64,000 nucleotides of DNA from Bacillus pseudomycoides (GTDB lineage Bacteria > Bacillota > Bacilli > Bacillales > Bacillaceae_G), in the NCBI RefSeq assembly GCF_002582035.1, contig NZ_NUQE01000036.1:1-64000 (forward strand), given 5' to 3'. A program made the position numbers and the translations under genes. Under the pieces are notes generated by a model. The model made no database searches. It was given only the letters and a program-made list of their open reading frames with translations, and had not been told where the DNA came from. Of the stretch, positions 45,479-54,138 are shown one piece after another; positions within the stretch are counted from its first letter, which is position 1; the number at the start of each line of letters is the position of its first letter.

Positions 45479-45497
45479 TAGACCGACTGTCGGTCTA
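45479..45497. promoter_or_regulatory. TetR operator, upstream of the regulator gene
   Basis: TAGACCGACTGTCGGTCTA, a perfect 19-bp palindrome 19 bases before the TetR start codon, so it overlaps the ribosome site or promoter start region. Confidence 0.8.
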
Positions 45498-45959
45498 ATA
45501 TAAATATATGTGCCTTCTGTAAAAAAGTTTCATTCTTAGCTATAAAATTGATTGCACATCACAAACAGTCGATCACCCTTCCTTTTTCAATTCTTTGACT
45601 AGTAATTCCATAACCCTATGGTTGATTTGAATGTGAAAGTGTTGTTTTCATAGATAAATAAATTCGGAAAAATCAGCCAAATTCCTTTTTCATGTATGAT
45701 TTTTATAGAATGGTTCTCGTATGTATAGCTTGATTCCCTTGTTCTTGGTGAATAGCAAATCCATAAGAACATAAAAAAGACTCTGCAATTTTGCAGAGTC
45801 CAAAGTTAAAAAATATAAACCTATTTAATATGATTAAAAACCAAAGACGGAACGAGTATTCCTAAGAAAATGAAACACGTACCGTCTCTGAAAAATTAGA
45901 TGCCGTATTCGAAATGCGTGACCAAAATTGTGACCGCAAATTAAAATCAAGCACTCTAG
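45498..45959. other. intergenic region with a terminator-like hairpin
   Basis: GACTCTGCA (45779-45787) and TGCAGAGTC (45792-45800) form a compact hairpin. Near 45910-45945 sequence with repeated GTGACC words may be a remnant of a lost gene. No gene is supported. Confidence 0.4.
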
Positions 45960-48900
45960 CTATTTCACCACAAACTTCGTCTTACTACATCCATCTTTCT
46001 GCTTCCTTACTTCCAGCACTGCTGGCATTGCGTTTTTCAATTCTTGCACGTGCGAAATCACACCGATAAAGCGGCCTGATTTTTGTAAGTCTATCAATGC
46101 ATCGACTGCTTTTGTTAACGATTCTTCATCTAATGAACCGAAGCCTTCGTCAATGAACATCGTTTCGATTGAAATACCGCCTTCGTATGATTGAATGATA
46201 TCAGCCATACCAAGTGCTAAGCAAAGAGATGCGTTAAATTTCTCACCACCGGACAATGTTTTTACGTCACGCGTTTGTCCTGTGTATGCATCATACACGT
46301 CTAAGCCTAAACCGCTTTGACGATTTCGTTTTTCTACACGTTCACTTCGTTTTAAGTAAAACTGTCCGTTTGATAATTTACGGAGTCGTTCATTGGCTAC
46401 TTGAACAATTTGCTCCAAATATTCTATTAAAATGTAACGCTCAAACGAAATGCGGCTTTCATTGTCACCTTTCATAACTTCATATAAATCAACGAGCTCT
46501 TGGAATGCCGTTTCTTCTTCATGAATTTGTTCATCAATGCGGCGAATATTTTCATGCAAATCAGAAATATATTCATTGGCACTTTTTGTACGCTGACGTT
46601 GTTCTTTTATAATATCAAGCTGAATTTCTAGTTCTTTCAACTGCTCTTCTAGTTGCGTTAACTCTGTCCATTCTTTTCCTTCTAGCTGCTCTGTTAATTC
46701 TTCAATTTGTTTTGTTAATACTTCGAGCGCCCCGTAATACGCTTGAATGTGTTGTTGTAAGTCTTTTCGCTCTGCGTCTGATAATTTAGCCTCTGTGTAT
46801 GCTTGTTGACTCGCAAAACCACTTGCTTCAAGTTCTGCCATAAAACGTGCATACTTTTCTTCTTTGTTCTCATTTCCTTGTGTATATTGTTGCTGCGCTG
46901 CTTTATATGCTTCTTCAACACGAATTTTTTCACTCATACAACGCTGAAATTCCTCTTGTGCTCTTTGCCATGCTTCTTGCAAACGACGAAGTAAAGAAGC
47001 TTTTTCTTCATACGCTTGTTGCCACGCTTCTAATGTTTGCATTTCTGCTGGAATTTTTTCTTTGTCATTTTCATATGATGTTCGCAGTTGGATTGATTCC
47101 ATTTCAGATCGATGCAATTTTCCTTCTACATCACGCTTAGCCCTCTGCAATATATCTAATTGTTCTTCTAGATTTTGCAACTGCGGTGATAATTGTTTAC
47201 GTTTTTCTTCACTTGCCTTTAATTCATTTACTTCTGCAGCTAGCTGTTTTCCTTGTTGAATTAACGTTTGATATGCATCTGCTAACTCTGATACAGCATA
47301 CCCACGACCCTGTACTTCTTTACATAATTCTTCATATTGACCTTTATAAAAATTACATTTTTCTTCTATTTGAACGTGTTGCTTTTCAGCTTGTGCTTTT
47401 TGTTCACGAAGAATATTTAACTGTTCCTCATTAATGGACACTTCTTGTTCAGTCGCTTTGTTTGGATGAGAAGTACTACCACAAACTGGGCAAGGCTTAC
47501 CATCGTGTAAATGAATCACTAACTGGCCAGCTTGTTCGCTTAACCATGATTTCTCCAACGTTTCATACGCTTGTTGTGCAGCATTCATATGTTCGAAGGT
47601 ACCCTTTCTTTCCCTCTCATACTTTTGCACTTCTTGCCATACTTGATTTGCATCTTTTAATATTTTTGCATCTTCACGCATACGACTTAACTGTTCTACT
47701 TTTGCTCGGTATTGCTCAAGTGCTTGTTCAATCTGTTTTAGCTTACTAGAAAGCTGTTGCTTTTGTGTACTGCTAGATTCTTGCTGTTTCTCCAACTGAC
47801 TTATCTCAAGTTTAAATTGCTCCATTTGTTTTTCTGACGCCGCTAATTTTATTTTTTTATCAGCAAATGTTGCGATAACCTCTTTTAACTCTTCTAGCAT
47901 TTGTACGTTTCGCTTCGTTTCTTCACGAACTGCTTCATTATTTTTTTCTTGTTCGTACCGCTGCTCTGCACGTTCGTAAGCTAATACAAGTTCTTCTTGT
48001 TTGGCAGCGATTTGCTTCATATATTGCTCGGCTTGCTGAGCACTTTGAACCGCTTCGTTATACCACTGTTCAAACGGCGATAGCCGACTTGCTTGCTCAG
48101 CTTGTTTAAATTGCTGCTCTTTTACTTCAATAGAAGAACGTTCTTGTTGCAATGAGCCGTAACGACTTTGTTTTGTTTGCAAATCTTGCAATCTATCATT
48201 TAAAGCCTTCGCTTCATGATACCCTGTTTCCGCTTCTTTTAATTGCTTTAGCTGTATGGATTCTTGTTCTTCTAATTGCTTTTCTTGTTTTTCATAAAAA
48301 GTAATTTCTTGTTGAAGTGCTTCTACTACTTGATGTGTATTTACATGTTCTTGATTTGCTAATATTTCAAGCAGTGCACCATCCCGCACTGGTAGCTTGA
48401 AAACGTTACGAAAATACAATTCTCGTTCTTTTTGCTTTTCTTGCAGAACATCTTTCCATTCTTTACGCTTTTGATCTAATAACTCTCGCATTAATTTATA
48501 TCGATCCGTTTTAAAAATGCGGCGTAAAATTTCTTCTTTATTTTCTGTTTCAGATGTTAATAACTTACGAAATTCCCCTTGCGGCAACATCACAATTTGG
48601 CTAAATTGATGTTTACTAAGACCAATTAAATCTTCCACTTTTTTGTTTACATCAGTCACGTGGAAGCGATCTACACATGGAATATTCTCGTCATCAACGA
48701 CTTCATAAAATTCAATCGCATGGCCTGTAATCGTTTTATTACCTTGTTTTTTATGACCAAGTTGCCGCTTTATACAATACGTTTTTGCTTTTAATTGAAA
48801 TAGTAATTCAACGCTTGTATATACGTTATCATCAGCAAACTGACTACGAAGCATACTCGTATCATTGCGTTCTTCTCCGCTCGCTTCTCCGTACAGCGCA

Positions 48901-49049
48901 TAACAAATCGCATCAAAAATCGTTGTTTTTCCTGCACCTGTATTTCCAGAAATCGCAAAAATTCGATGTTCACCTAATTCTTCAAAATCAATCGTTTCCT
49001 GCTGCTTATATGGGCCAAACGCTGTCATAATAAGTTTGATAGGTCTCAT
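45960..49049 (-). CDS. sbcC: DNA repair exonuclease subunit SbcC
   Basis: A 1029-residue SMC-like ATPase. Walker A is ISGNTGAGKTTIFDAI near residue 35. Long coiled coils run about 190-500 and 560-880, meeting at a zinc hook CPVCGS near 500. The ABC signature TLSGGEKFNASLCLALG and Walker B TMFIDEGFGSLDE lie near the C-terminus. With SbcD it forms the complex that cuts hairpins and covalently blocked DNA ends. Its start overlaps the sbcD stop by four bases, so the two are translationally coupled. Confidence 0.95.
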   Translation of the reverse strand: MRPIKLIMTAFGPYKQQETIDFEELGEHRIFAISGNTGAGKTTIFDAICYALYGEASGEERNDTSMLRSQFADDNVYTSVELLFQLKAKTYCIKRQLGHKKQGNKTITGHAIEFYEVVDDENIPCVDRFHVTDVNKKVEDLIGLSKHQFSQIVMLPQGEFRKLLTSETENKEEILRRIFKTDRYKLMRELLDQKRKEWKDVLQEKQKERELYFRNVFKLPVRDGALLEILANQEHVNTHQVVEALQQEITFYEKQEKQLEEQESIQLKQLKEAETGYHEAKALNDRLQDLQTKQSRYGSLQQERSSIEVKEQQFKQAEQASRLSPFEQWYNEAVQSAQQAEQYMKQIAAKQEELVLAYERAEQRYEQEKNNEAVREETKRNVQMLEELKEVIATFADKKIKLAASEKQMEQFKLEISQLEKQQESSSTQKQQLSSKLKQIEQALEQYRAKVEQLSRMREDAKILKDANQVWQEVQKYERERKGTFEHMNAAQQAYETLEKSWLSEQAGQLVIHLHDGKPCPVCGSTSHPNKATEQEVSINEEQLNILREQKAQAEKQHVQIEEKCNFYKGQYEELCKEVQGRGYAVSELADAYQTLIQQGKQLAAEVNELKASEEKRKQLSPQLQNLEEQLDILQRAKRDVEGKLHRSEMESIQLRTSYENDKEKIPAEMQTLEAWQQAYEEKASLLRRLQEAWQRAQEEFQRCMSEKIRVEEAYKAAQQQYTQGNENKEEKYARFMAELEASGFASQQAYTEAKLSDAERKDLQQHIQAYYGALEVLTKQIEELTEQLEGKEWTELTQLEEQLKELEIQLDIIKEQRQRTKSANEYISDLHENIRRIDEQIHEEETAFQELVDLYEVMKGDNESRISFERYILIEYLEQIVQVANERLRKLSNGQFYLKRSERVEKRNRQSGLGLDVYDAYTGQTRDVKTLSGGEKFNASLCLALGMADIIQSYEGGISIETMFIDEGFGSLDEESLTKAVDALIDLQKSGRFIGVISHVQELKNAMPAVLEVRKQKDGCSKTKFVVK

Positions 49050-50203
49050 GCTCTCTCCCCCTCTCGCTCATGAACTGTCTTTAATACCTCTAAGAAGAGA
49101 CGTTCTTTTTCTTCCGATAACTCAGTCCCTTTCATTTCTTTATAAAAAGCTTTCACAAGAGAAAGATCATCCATTTTATGACGTGAAGTGACTGTTGCAT
49201 TTTCATTTGCTAACTCTTTTCTTTGAATAACACGCTCTACGTGCATCGCATTTGGATAAACAGAACGAATCTTTTCCATCGGCTGCAATACAGGATTTTC
49301 ATCTAATAATTTCACAAATACGTAATCTTCACAAACAGGATGCTGCAACAATTCATCAATCTTTGCTTCAACCGTTCTCATTTTCCGCTTCGGTGTTAAT
49401 GAGCGTTTCTCAATTGTTATTTCCCCTGTTTCATTTAATTCAATAATGGAATATCCTTTTTTGTGATGCTCTTCCGAAATCGAATACGCGAGCGGTGAAC
49501 CTGCATAACGAATTGATTCATTTCGTACGTAATGTGCTTGGTGTAAATGACCAAGCGCTGTATAATGAAAAGCATCAAAATAATGACTGTTTACATATTC
49601 TGCTCCACCAATTGATAACGGTCTCTCAGCATCACTTGTATTTTCTTCCGCTTCCCCGGACGATGTTACGAAAGCATGTCCGATAAAAACATGGCGTACC
49701 TCTTTATCCATATTTTCCGATAGCTCATTCATAAAAATACGCATTGCATCATCATGACTGCGAATATCATCATTTTTCATCACATGACGAACAATACTTG
49801 GGTCAACATATGGAACTAAATGAAAATGCACTTCTCCGTATTCATCGTTCATTACAACAGGCTCATATGGATATTGAAATTGTCCAATAATATGCAGCCC
49901 CTGCTTCTTCATTAAGCCACTTCCAAAATGAATACGATCTGGACTATCGTGATTCCCGGCTATCGCAAGTACTGGTGTCTGTAATTCAATCACAATTTTT
50001 TGTAATACTTCATTTAATAAATCTACCGCTTCTGTTGGCGGAATCGCACGGTCGTATAAATCTCCTGCAATAATCACGGCATCTGGTTTTTCTTCTTCAA
50101 CTGCTTGTACGAACTGTTCTAAGACATAACGCTGATCTTCTGTCATATAAACACCGTGAACAAGTTTTCCTAAATGCCAATCGGCTGTATGAAAAAATTT
50201 CAT
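49046..50203 (-). CDS. sbcD: DNA repair exonuclease subunit SbcD
   Basis: A 385-residue Mre11-like nuclease with metallophosphoesterase motifs HTADWHLGK, AGDLYDR, AGNHDSPDR, GHAF and LGHLHQAHY in order. It supplies the Mn-dependent nuclease of the SbcCD complex. The start ATG 50203 follows AAGGAAGGG. A bcr1 copy lies 17 bases upstream of the start, within the likely promoter or leader region. Confidence 0.95.
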   Translation of the reverse strand: MKFFHTADWHLGKLVHGVYMTEDQRYVLEQFVQAVEEEKPDAVIIAGDLYDRAIPPTEAVDLLNEVLQKIVIELQTPVLAIAGNHDSPDRIHFGSGLMKKQGLHIIGQFQYPYEPVVMNDEYGEVHFHLVPYVDPSIVRHVMKNDDIRSHDDAMRIFMNELSENMDKEVRHVFIGHAFVTSSGEAEENTSDAERPLSIGGAEYVNSHYFDAFHYTALGHLHQAHYVRNESIRYAGSPLAYSISEEHHKKGYSIIELNETGEITIEKRSLTPKRKMRTVEAKIDELLQHPVCEDYVFVKLLDENPVLQPMEKIRSVYPNAMHVERVIQRKELANENATVTSRHKMDDLSLVKAFYKEMKGTELSEEKERLFLEVLKTVHEREGERA

Positions 50204-50220
50204 TTTTCCCTTCCTTTCTT

Positions 50221-50368
50221 TTTATCCCGCTATTCGAGGGCAGTAAAACCCCCACCTTAAAATTCAGAGAAAGCGAAGAAGATAGGTGGTGGATAACTGT
50301 CCATAAATGCCCGATTGGTGAGAGCTTTCCATCAGTGGGGGGCATCCCCCACTGATGGAAGTTTCACT
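50221..50368 (-). repeat. bcr1 repeat element, reverse orientation
   Basis: Starts TTTATCCCGCTATTCGAGGG and contains CCCCCACCTTAAAATTCAGA, GATAGGTGGTGG, CCCGATTGGTG and the CCATCAGTGGGGGGC/CCCCCACTGATGG palindrome, ending GTTTCACT. The closing TTTAT is altered. It sits between DUF2584 and sbcD, so it would be transcribed from either neighbour. Confidence 0.9.
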
Positions 50369-50379
50369 GTTTCACTTAG

Positions 50380-50619
50380 TCAATTCACAGATTGAAGTGA
50401 AATAAGCTGATATAAAAGCGTTGTCTTCCCTTCTGTCCATTCCACTTTTTTTACAACTGCACTTCCAACAAGCTCTTGATTTGTTTTATACACTGGCAAT
50501 ATTTCATCAACTACAAATAAATGATATCCTGCTAAAATTAACTGAAATATATTATCTTCTATATGTAATCGTTTCTCCGTTTCGTTTGCGATAATCTTTG
50601 TATGCATTTCAAATTTCAT
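50380..50619 (-). CDS. DUF2584 family protein
   Basis: A 79-residue protein beginning MKFEMHTKIIANETEKRLHI and including GYHLFVVDE, PVYKTNQELVGSA and EWTEGKTTLLYQLISL, which match DUF2584 as I remember it. Function unknown. ATG 50619 follows AAAGGGG; the upstream open codons (to 50730) precede the ribosome site. It ends 12 bases before a bcr1 element. Confidence 0.75.
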   Translation of the reverse strand: MKFEMHTKIIANETEKRLHIEDNIFQLILAGYHLFVVDEILPVYKTNQELVGSAVVKKVEWTEGKTTLLYQLISLQSVN

Positions 50620-50946
50620 GCAAAAACACCCCTTTTTTTCTGTCTCTATTTTTATAGTATAGCGGGCATTACTGATTGACAAGGAAATCAGCAAGAAAGG
50701 AATGACTTTCCTACTGAAAATCCCCGCCACCTACCTCATTCCAATCTTGAAGTAAGGGATTTCTATGTACCATCTTCAGCAAACACCTTTGGAACTAGTT
50801 TATTAATATGTTATAGGAACCCATTGTCATCTGCAAATAGCGAGATAGCCACAAATCATGTTGCTGATATTTTTTTGAATTTTTATTTTTAGTACGGTAT
50901 GTGAAATTAAATATTTTATTAAAAAAAAAATGCCGTTCACGACACT

Positions 50947-51094
50947 TTTATCCCGTTATTCGAGGGCAATAAGCCCCCCACCTCAAGGTTCTGAGAAAGC
51001 AATGAAGATAGGTGGGAGATAACTGCCCATAGAATCTCGATTGGACGGGCTTTCCATCAGTGAGAGATGCCCCGCTGATGGAGTTTCACTTTAT
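50947..51094 (-). repeat. bcr1 repeat element, reverse orientation
   Basis: A 148-bp copy bounded by TTTAT at both ends. Internal landmarks are CCCGTTATTCGAGGGC, GATAGGTGGGAGATAACTGC, CGATTGGACGGGC and CCATCAGTGAGAGATGCC. Its last TTTAT contributes the stop codon (TAA) of the adjoining minus-strand membrane-protein gene. Confidence 0.9.
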
Positions 51095-51351
51095 TTTTGT
51101 AAATAATCTTTCATCACAACGTACAAAACCACAAATAATAATACTGTTGTTAAAAGCCACGAAAGAACCGCAACGTAATCATTTTTATTTAATGCAAAAC
51201 TAATCGCAATTGTTAAGATAAAGACCGGGAATACAAATCGTACTTTATCTTGTATAGTATCTTGCTGTGCATCTTCTTGATGAAAGTAGAAAGTTAAACC
51301 AATCATAAGAGAAGATAAAATAATGACCGATAATAACAAAGGCCCTGACAT
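51091..51351 (-). CDS. small membrane protein
   Basis: An 86-residue protein with three hydrophobic segments: LLLSVIILSSLMIGLTFYF, VFPVFILTIAISFAL and VLSWLLTTVLLFVVLYVVM. The loop after the first is acidic (HQEDAQQDTIQ). ATG 51351 follows AAGGGGG. The stop codon TAA lies inside the terminal repeat of a bcr1 element, so the C-terminus may have been set by that insertion. No family is recognised. Confidence 0.65.
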   Translation of the reverse strand: MSGPLLLSVIILSSLMIGLTFYFHQEDAQQDTIQDKVRFVFPVFILTIAISFALNKNDYVAVLSWLLTTVLLFVVLYVVMKDYLQK

Positions 51352-51845
51352 TCCGATCTCCCCCTTCTTTTCTTTCCTTCATTAGGGCACATTAGACATT
51401 CTATACCTATAAGCGAACCTAATACATATAACATAATAGAAACAAAAAACTTAAATATAGAAAATGTATTCATATTTATTAAAACCTTTATTCTAAAAGA
51501 TTACAAATTATATATTTAGTAACAATCTGTTCAAAACAATATCCGTTAAAAATTGTATATTCCTTTTTTTTAATGAAAACCCTTTAAAAATAACTCGTCA
51601 AAATATGCCAGGTTTTCATTGCATGAATTCTCAATCTTTCCTTCTTTACATATTTTTGATTGTTTATCATTTTTTTATTTTAAAAGACATACTCTTTTAG
51701 TCTAAAAACTTTATCATAATACTACAAAAAATACAAAGCAACACACTACTTCTCTTCTATTTTCTACAGTATACTCATTTGTTCTTCATTTTAAAACAAA
51801 AAAGACAGCAATATAGCAGGATTCACGAAATGAAACAAGAAAGAT
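51352..51845. other. AT-rich intergenic region
   Basis: About 490 bases of low-GC sequence without a convincing gene, followed by a bcr1 copy and a promoter region. Nothing else is recognised. Confidence 0.4.
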
Positions 51846-51992
51846 ATAAAGTGAAACGTTAATCAGTGGTCCCCCACTGATTATTAGCCCTCACCAATCG
51901 GGCTTTTACAGGCAGTAATACTCCCTTCTATCTTCTCTACTTTCACCAAATTTTGAGGTGGGAGTATTACTGCCCTCGAATAGCGGGATAAA
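51846..51992 (+). repeat. bcr1 repeat element
   Basis: A 147-bp copy bounded by ATAAA at both ends, with ATCAGTGG...CCACTGAT head, CACCAATCGGGCTTTTACAG, GCAGTAATACTCCC and TGAGGTGGGAGTATTACTGC, ending CGAATAGCGGGATAAA. Confidence 0.9.
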
Positions 51993-52093
51993 CAAGAAGT
52001 CATCTTTCATAACACCTCAGGGCATCGCTACATATTTTTTGTTCGTTGCTACAATTATCATCATAGATGCTATCGCTCTGTCGTCTTATAACA

Positions 52094-52111
52094 TGTCTAT
52101 TTGTTTAGACA
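52094..52111. promoter_or_regulatory. inverted repeat upstream of a sigma-54 promoter
   Basis: TGTCTATTTGTTTAGACA has TGTCTA/TAGACA arms 6 bases apart, centred about 85 bases before the predicted start of transcription. A possible enhancer-protein site, sharing the TGTCTA word with the palindrome at 58358-58381. Confidence 0.4.
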
Positions 52112-52161
52112 CTTAAACATTTTGTGTCCAATCCATCCCTGCTAACATACAACATTTGAAT

Positions 52162-52177
52162 TGGCACAATTCTTGCA
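52162..52177 (+). promoter_or_regulatory. sigma-54 promoter of the enoyl-CoA hydratase operon
   Basis: TGGCACAATTCTTGCA matches the sigma-54 -24/-12 consensus (TGGCAC-N5-TTGCA), with GG and GC ten bases apart. Transcription should begin near 52188, 26 bases before the ATG at 52214. Confidence 0.9.
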
Positions 52178-52213
52178 AAAATAAATAGATGATCATAAAG
52201 GAGGATATAGATA

Positions 52214-52999
52214 ATGGAAACTAAATTTGCAAATATAAGAAAACAAAACTTTATTACAATAGTAGAAGTGAACAATGCGCCAGCAAATGCTCTATCATCT
52301 GCATGCATAGCTGAATTACGCTCGATCTTTTCAATGCTTGCTGAGGATGACGAAACAAAAACTATTATTCTAACAGGTTTTGGACGTTTTTTCGTAGCGG
52401 GTGCCGATATTAAAGAGTTTGTTTCTGCATTAGGAGATCAGGAGAAAGGATTAGCAATGGCAAAAGCAGGTCAAGCACTTTGCGACGAAATAGAAGCTAT
52501 GAAGAAGCCGGTCATTGCTGCCATAAATGGTCCTGCTCTTGGGGGCGGATTAGAGTTAGCCATGGGATGTCATTTTAGAATTACATCGGATACTGCTATT
52601 CTCGGTTTACCAGAATTAAAACTTGGATTACTCCCAACATTTGGCGGTACGCAACGCCTTAGCAGAATAACAAATATGGCAACGGCTTTAGACTTAATTT
52701 TAACAAGTAAACAAATAAATGGAAAAGAAGCAGCGAATCTCGGCCTTGTTCAATTGGTCGTTTCCCAAGAAGAACTGCTACCAACGGCTCTCTTAATTGC
52801 TCAATCCTTTCTCGAAGGAAAAAGCATGACTAGTGTCACACGTGCGATAGAATGTATTACACAAGGGTATAACGAAAATATGGCTGAAGGATTGAAGAGA
52901 GAGCGAGAAAAATTCTCTGAATTATTTTTAACTGATGACGCTAAAGAGGGTATTCAAGCTTTCATCGAGAAGCGGAAACCTAATTTTATACATTCATAA
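52214..52999 (+). CDS. enoyl-CoA hydratase
   Basis: A 261-residue crotonase-fold enzyme. The oxyanion-hole motifs are RFFVAGADIKEF near 62 and NGPALGGGLELAMGCHFRI near 105, and the acid-base region is LPELKLGLLPTFGGTQRL near 133. In this setting it probably hydrates methacrylyl-CoA to 3-hydroxyisobutyryl-CoA in valine breakdown. It starts at ATG 52214 after AAAGGAGG, is controlled by the sigma-54 promoter just upstream and is followed after 14 bases by the hydrolase gene. Confidence 0.88.
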   Translation: METKFANIRKQNFITIVEVNNAPANALSSACIAELRSIFSMLAEDDETKTIILTGFGRFFVAGADIKEFVSALGDQEKGLAMAKAGQALCDEIEAMKKPVIAAINGPALGGGLELAMGCHFRITSDTAILGLPELKLGLLPTFGGTQRLSRITNMATALDLILTSKQINGKEAANLGLVQLVVSQEELLPTALLIAQSFLEGKSMTSVTRAIECITQGYNENMAEGLKREREKFSELFLTDDAKEGIQAFIEKRKPNFIHS

Positions 53000-53013
53000 A
53001 AGGAGGATATGTT

Positions 53014-54066
53014 ATGACTGATCAAGTTCTATTTTCCATTAACGAAAATGGTGTAGCCACTATTACTTTAAATCGTCCGAAAGCACTAAACTCACTTTCC
53101 TATGAAATGATTGGACCAATTACACAAAAGCTAAAAGAATGGGAATCTGATGATCAAATTCATCTTGTCATTATAAATGGCGCAGGTACGAAGGGACTTT
53201 GTGCTGGCGGTGACATCAAGACACTTTACGAAGCTCGTTTACATGAATCTGCCATGCAAAAAGCAGAGCAATTTTTTGAAGATGAATATAAATTAGATAT
53301 GCTCGTTTATAAATTTTCTAAACCGATTATCGCATGTTTAGATGGCTTTGTTATGGGCGGAGGCGTTGGCCTAACTTACGGAGCGAGCCATAGAATTGTA
53401 ACTGGGCAGACGAAATGGGCCATGCCAGAAATGAATATTGGCTTTTTCCCGGATGTCGGAGCTGCTTATTTCTTAAATAAATCTCCAGGGCATATAGGAC
53501 GTTACTTAGCATTAACAGCTGCTGTCATTAAAGCTCCTGATGTCCTACATATAAATGGTGCAGACTTTTACATGACAAGCGAAAATTTGAATACTTTTCT
53601 TAAACATATCGAACAAATAGATTGGCGTACAAAAGACATACACACAGCATTAACACAACTAATCGCTGACTACTCTGAGCTTCCTGCCAATGAAAGTGAG
53701 CTATCGTCATTCCAAGCAAACATTAACAATCACTTTTCGTTTCACACAGTTGAAGAGATTATACATTCTTTAGAAAAAGATACTAGCGATTTTGCAACTA
53801 AAACAAAAGAAACGATTTTGTCAAAGTCTCCCTTCTCCTTAAAAATCACTTTAAAACAACTTATTGATGGAGAAGAAAAAACGTTAGAAGAGTGCTTTGC
53901 AACTGATCTAGTGCTCGCTAAAAACTTTATGAAACATGAAGACTTTTTCGAAGGAGTACGCTCGGTTGTCATAGATAAGGACCAAAATCCGCAATATAAA
54001 TATAAGCAATTAGACGATGTTTCAGACGAGATTGTGAACAGCTTTTTCAATCTTCTAAGAAGCTAA
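53014..54066 (+). CDS. 3-hydroxyisobutyryl-CoA hydrolase
   Basis: A 350-residue crotonase-superfamily protein with the features of HIBYL-CoA hydrolases rather than hydratases: GLCAGGDIKTLYEA near 66, MGGGVGLTYGASHRIVT near 112 and MPEMNIGFFPDVGAAYFL near 138. It releases free 3-hydroxyisobutyrate, the substrate of the mmsB product encoded on the other strand. The start ATG 53014 follows AAAAGGAGG, in operon with the hydratase. Confidence 0.9.
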   Translation: MTDQVLFSINENGVATITLNRPKALNSLSYEMIGPITQKLKEWESDDQIHLVIINGAGTKGLCAGGDIKTLYEARLHESAMQKAEQFFEDEYKLDMLVYKFSKPIIACLDGFVMGGGVGLTYGASHRIVTGQTKWAMPEMNIGFFPDVGAAYFLNKSPGHIGRYLALTAAVIKAPDVLHINGADFYMTSENLNTFLKHIEQIDWRTKDIHTALTQLIADYSELPANESELSSFQANINNHFSFHTVEEIIHSLEKDTSDFATKTKETILSKSPFSLKITLKQLIDGEEKTLEECFATDLVLAKNFMKHEDFFEGVRSVVIDKDQNPQYKYKQLDDVSDEIVNSFFNLLRS

Positions 54067-54093
54067 TTATACAAAATGAAACTTATGTTATTT

Positions 54094-54129
54094 CAAAAAA
54101 AAGTGTCCAATATCATGGACACTTTTTTT
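54094..54129. terminator. bidirectional terminator
   Basis: AAAAAAAGTGTCCA and TGGACACTTTTTTT stem separating the convergent hydrolase and mmsA genes. Confidence 0.85.
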
Positions 54130-54138
54130 ACATTCTTC

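Noticed and set aside
45900-45945. Integrase remnant suggested by repeated GTGACC words
   Set aside because: Too short, with no recognisable protein motif; chance cannot be excluded.
46256-47749. Several plus-strand frames inside sbcC
   Set aside because: All lie antisense to a clear long coding gene and have shadow-type hydrophobic composition.
52105-52308. Minus-strand frame over the hydratase promoter
   Set aside because: It covers a sigma-54 promoter and the start of a real gene, without a ribosome site.
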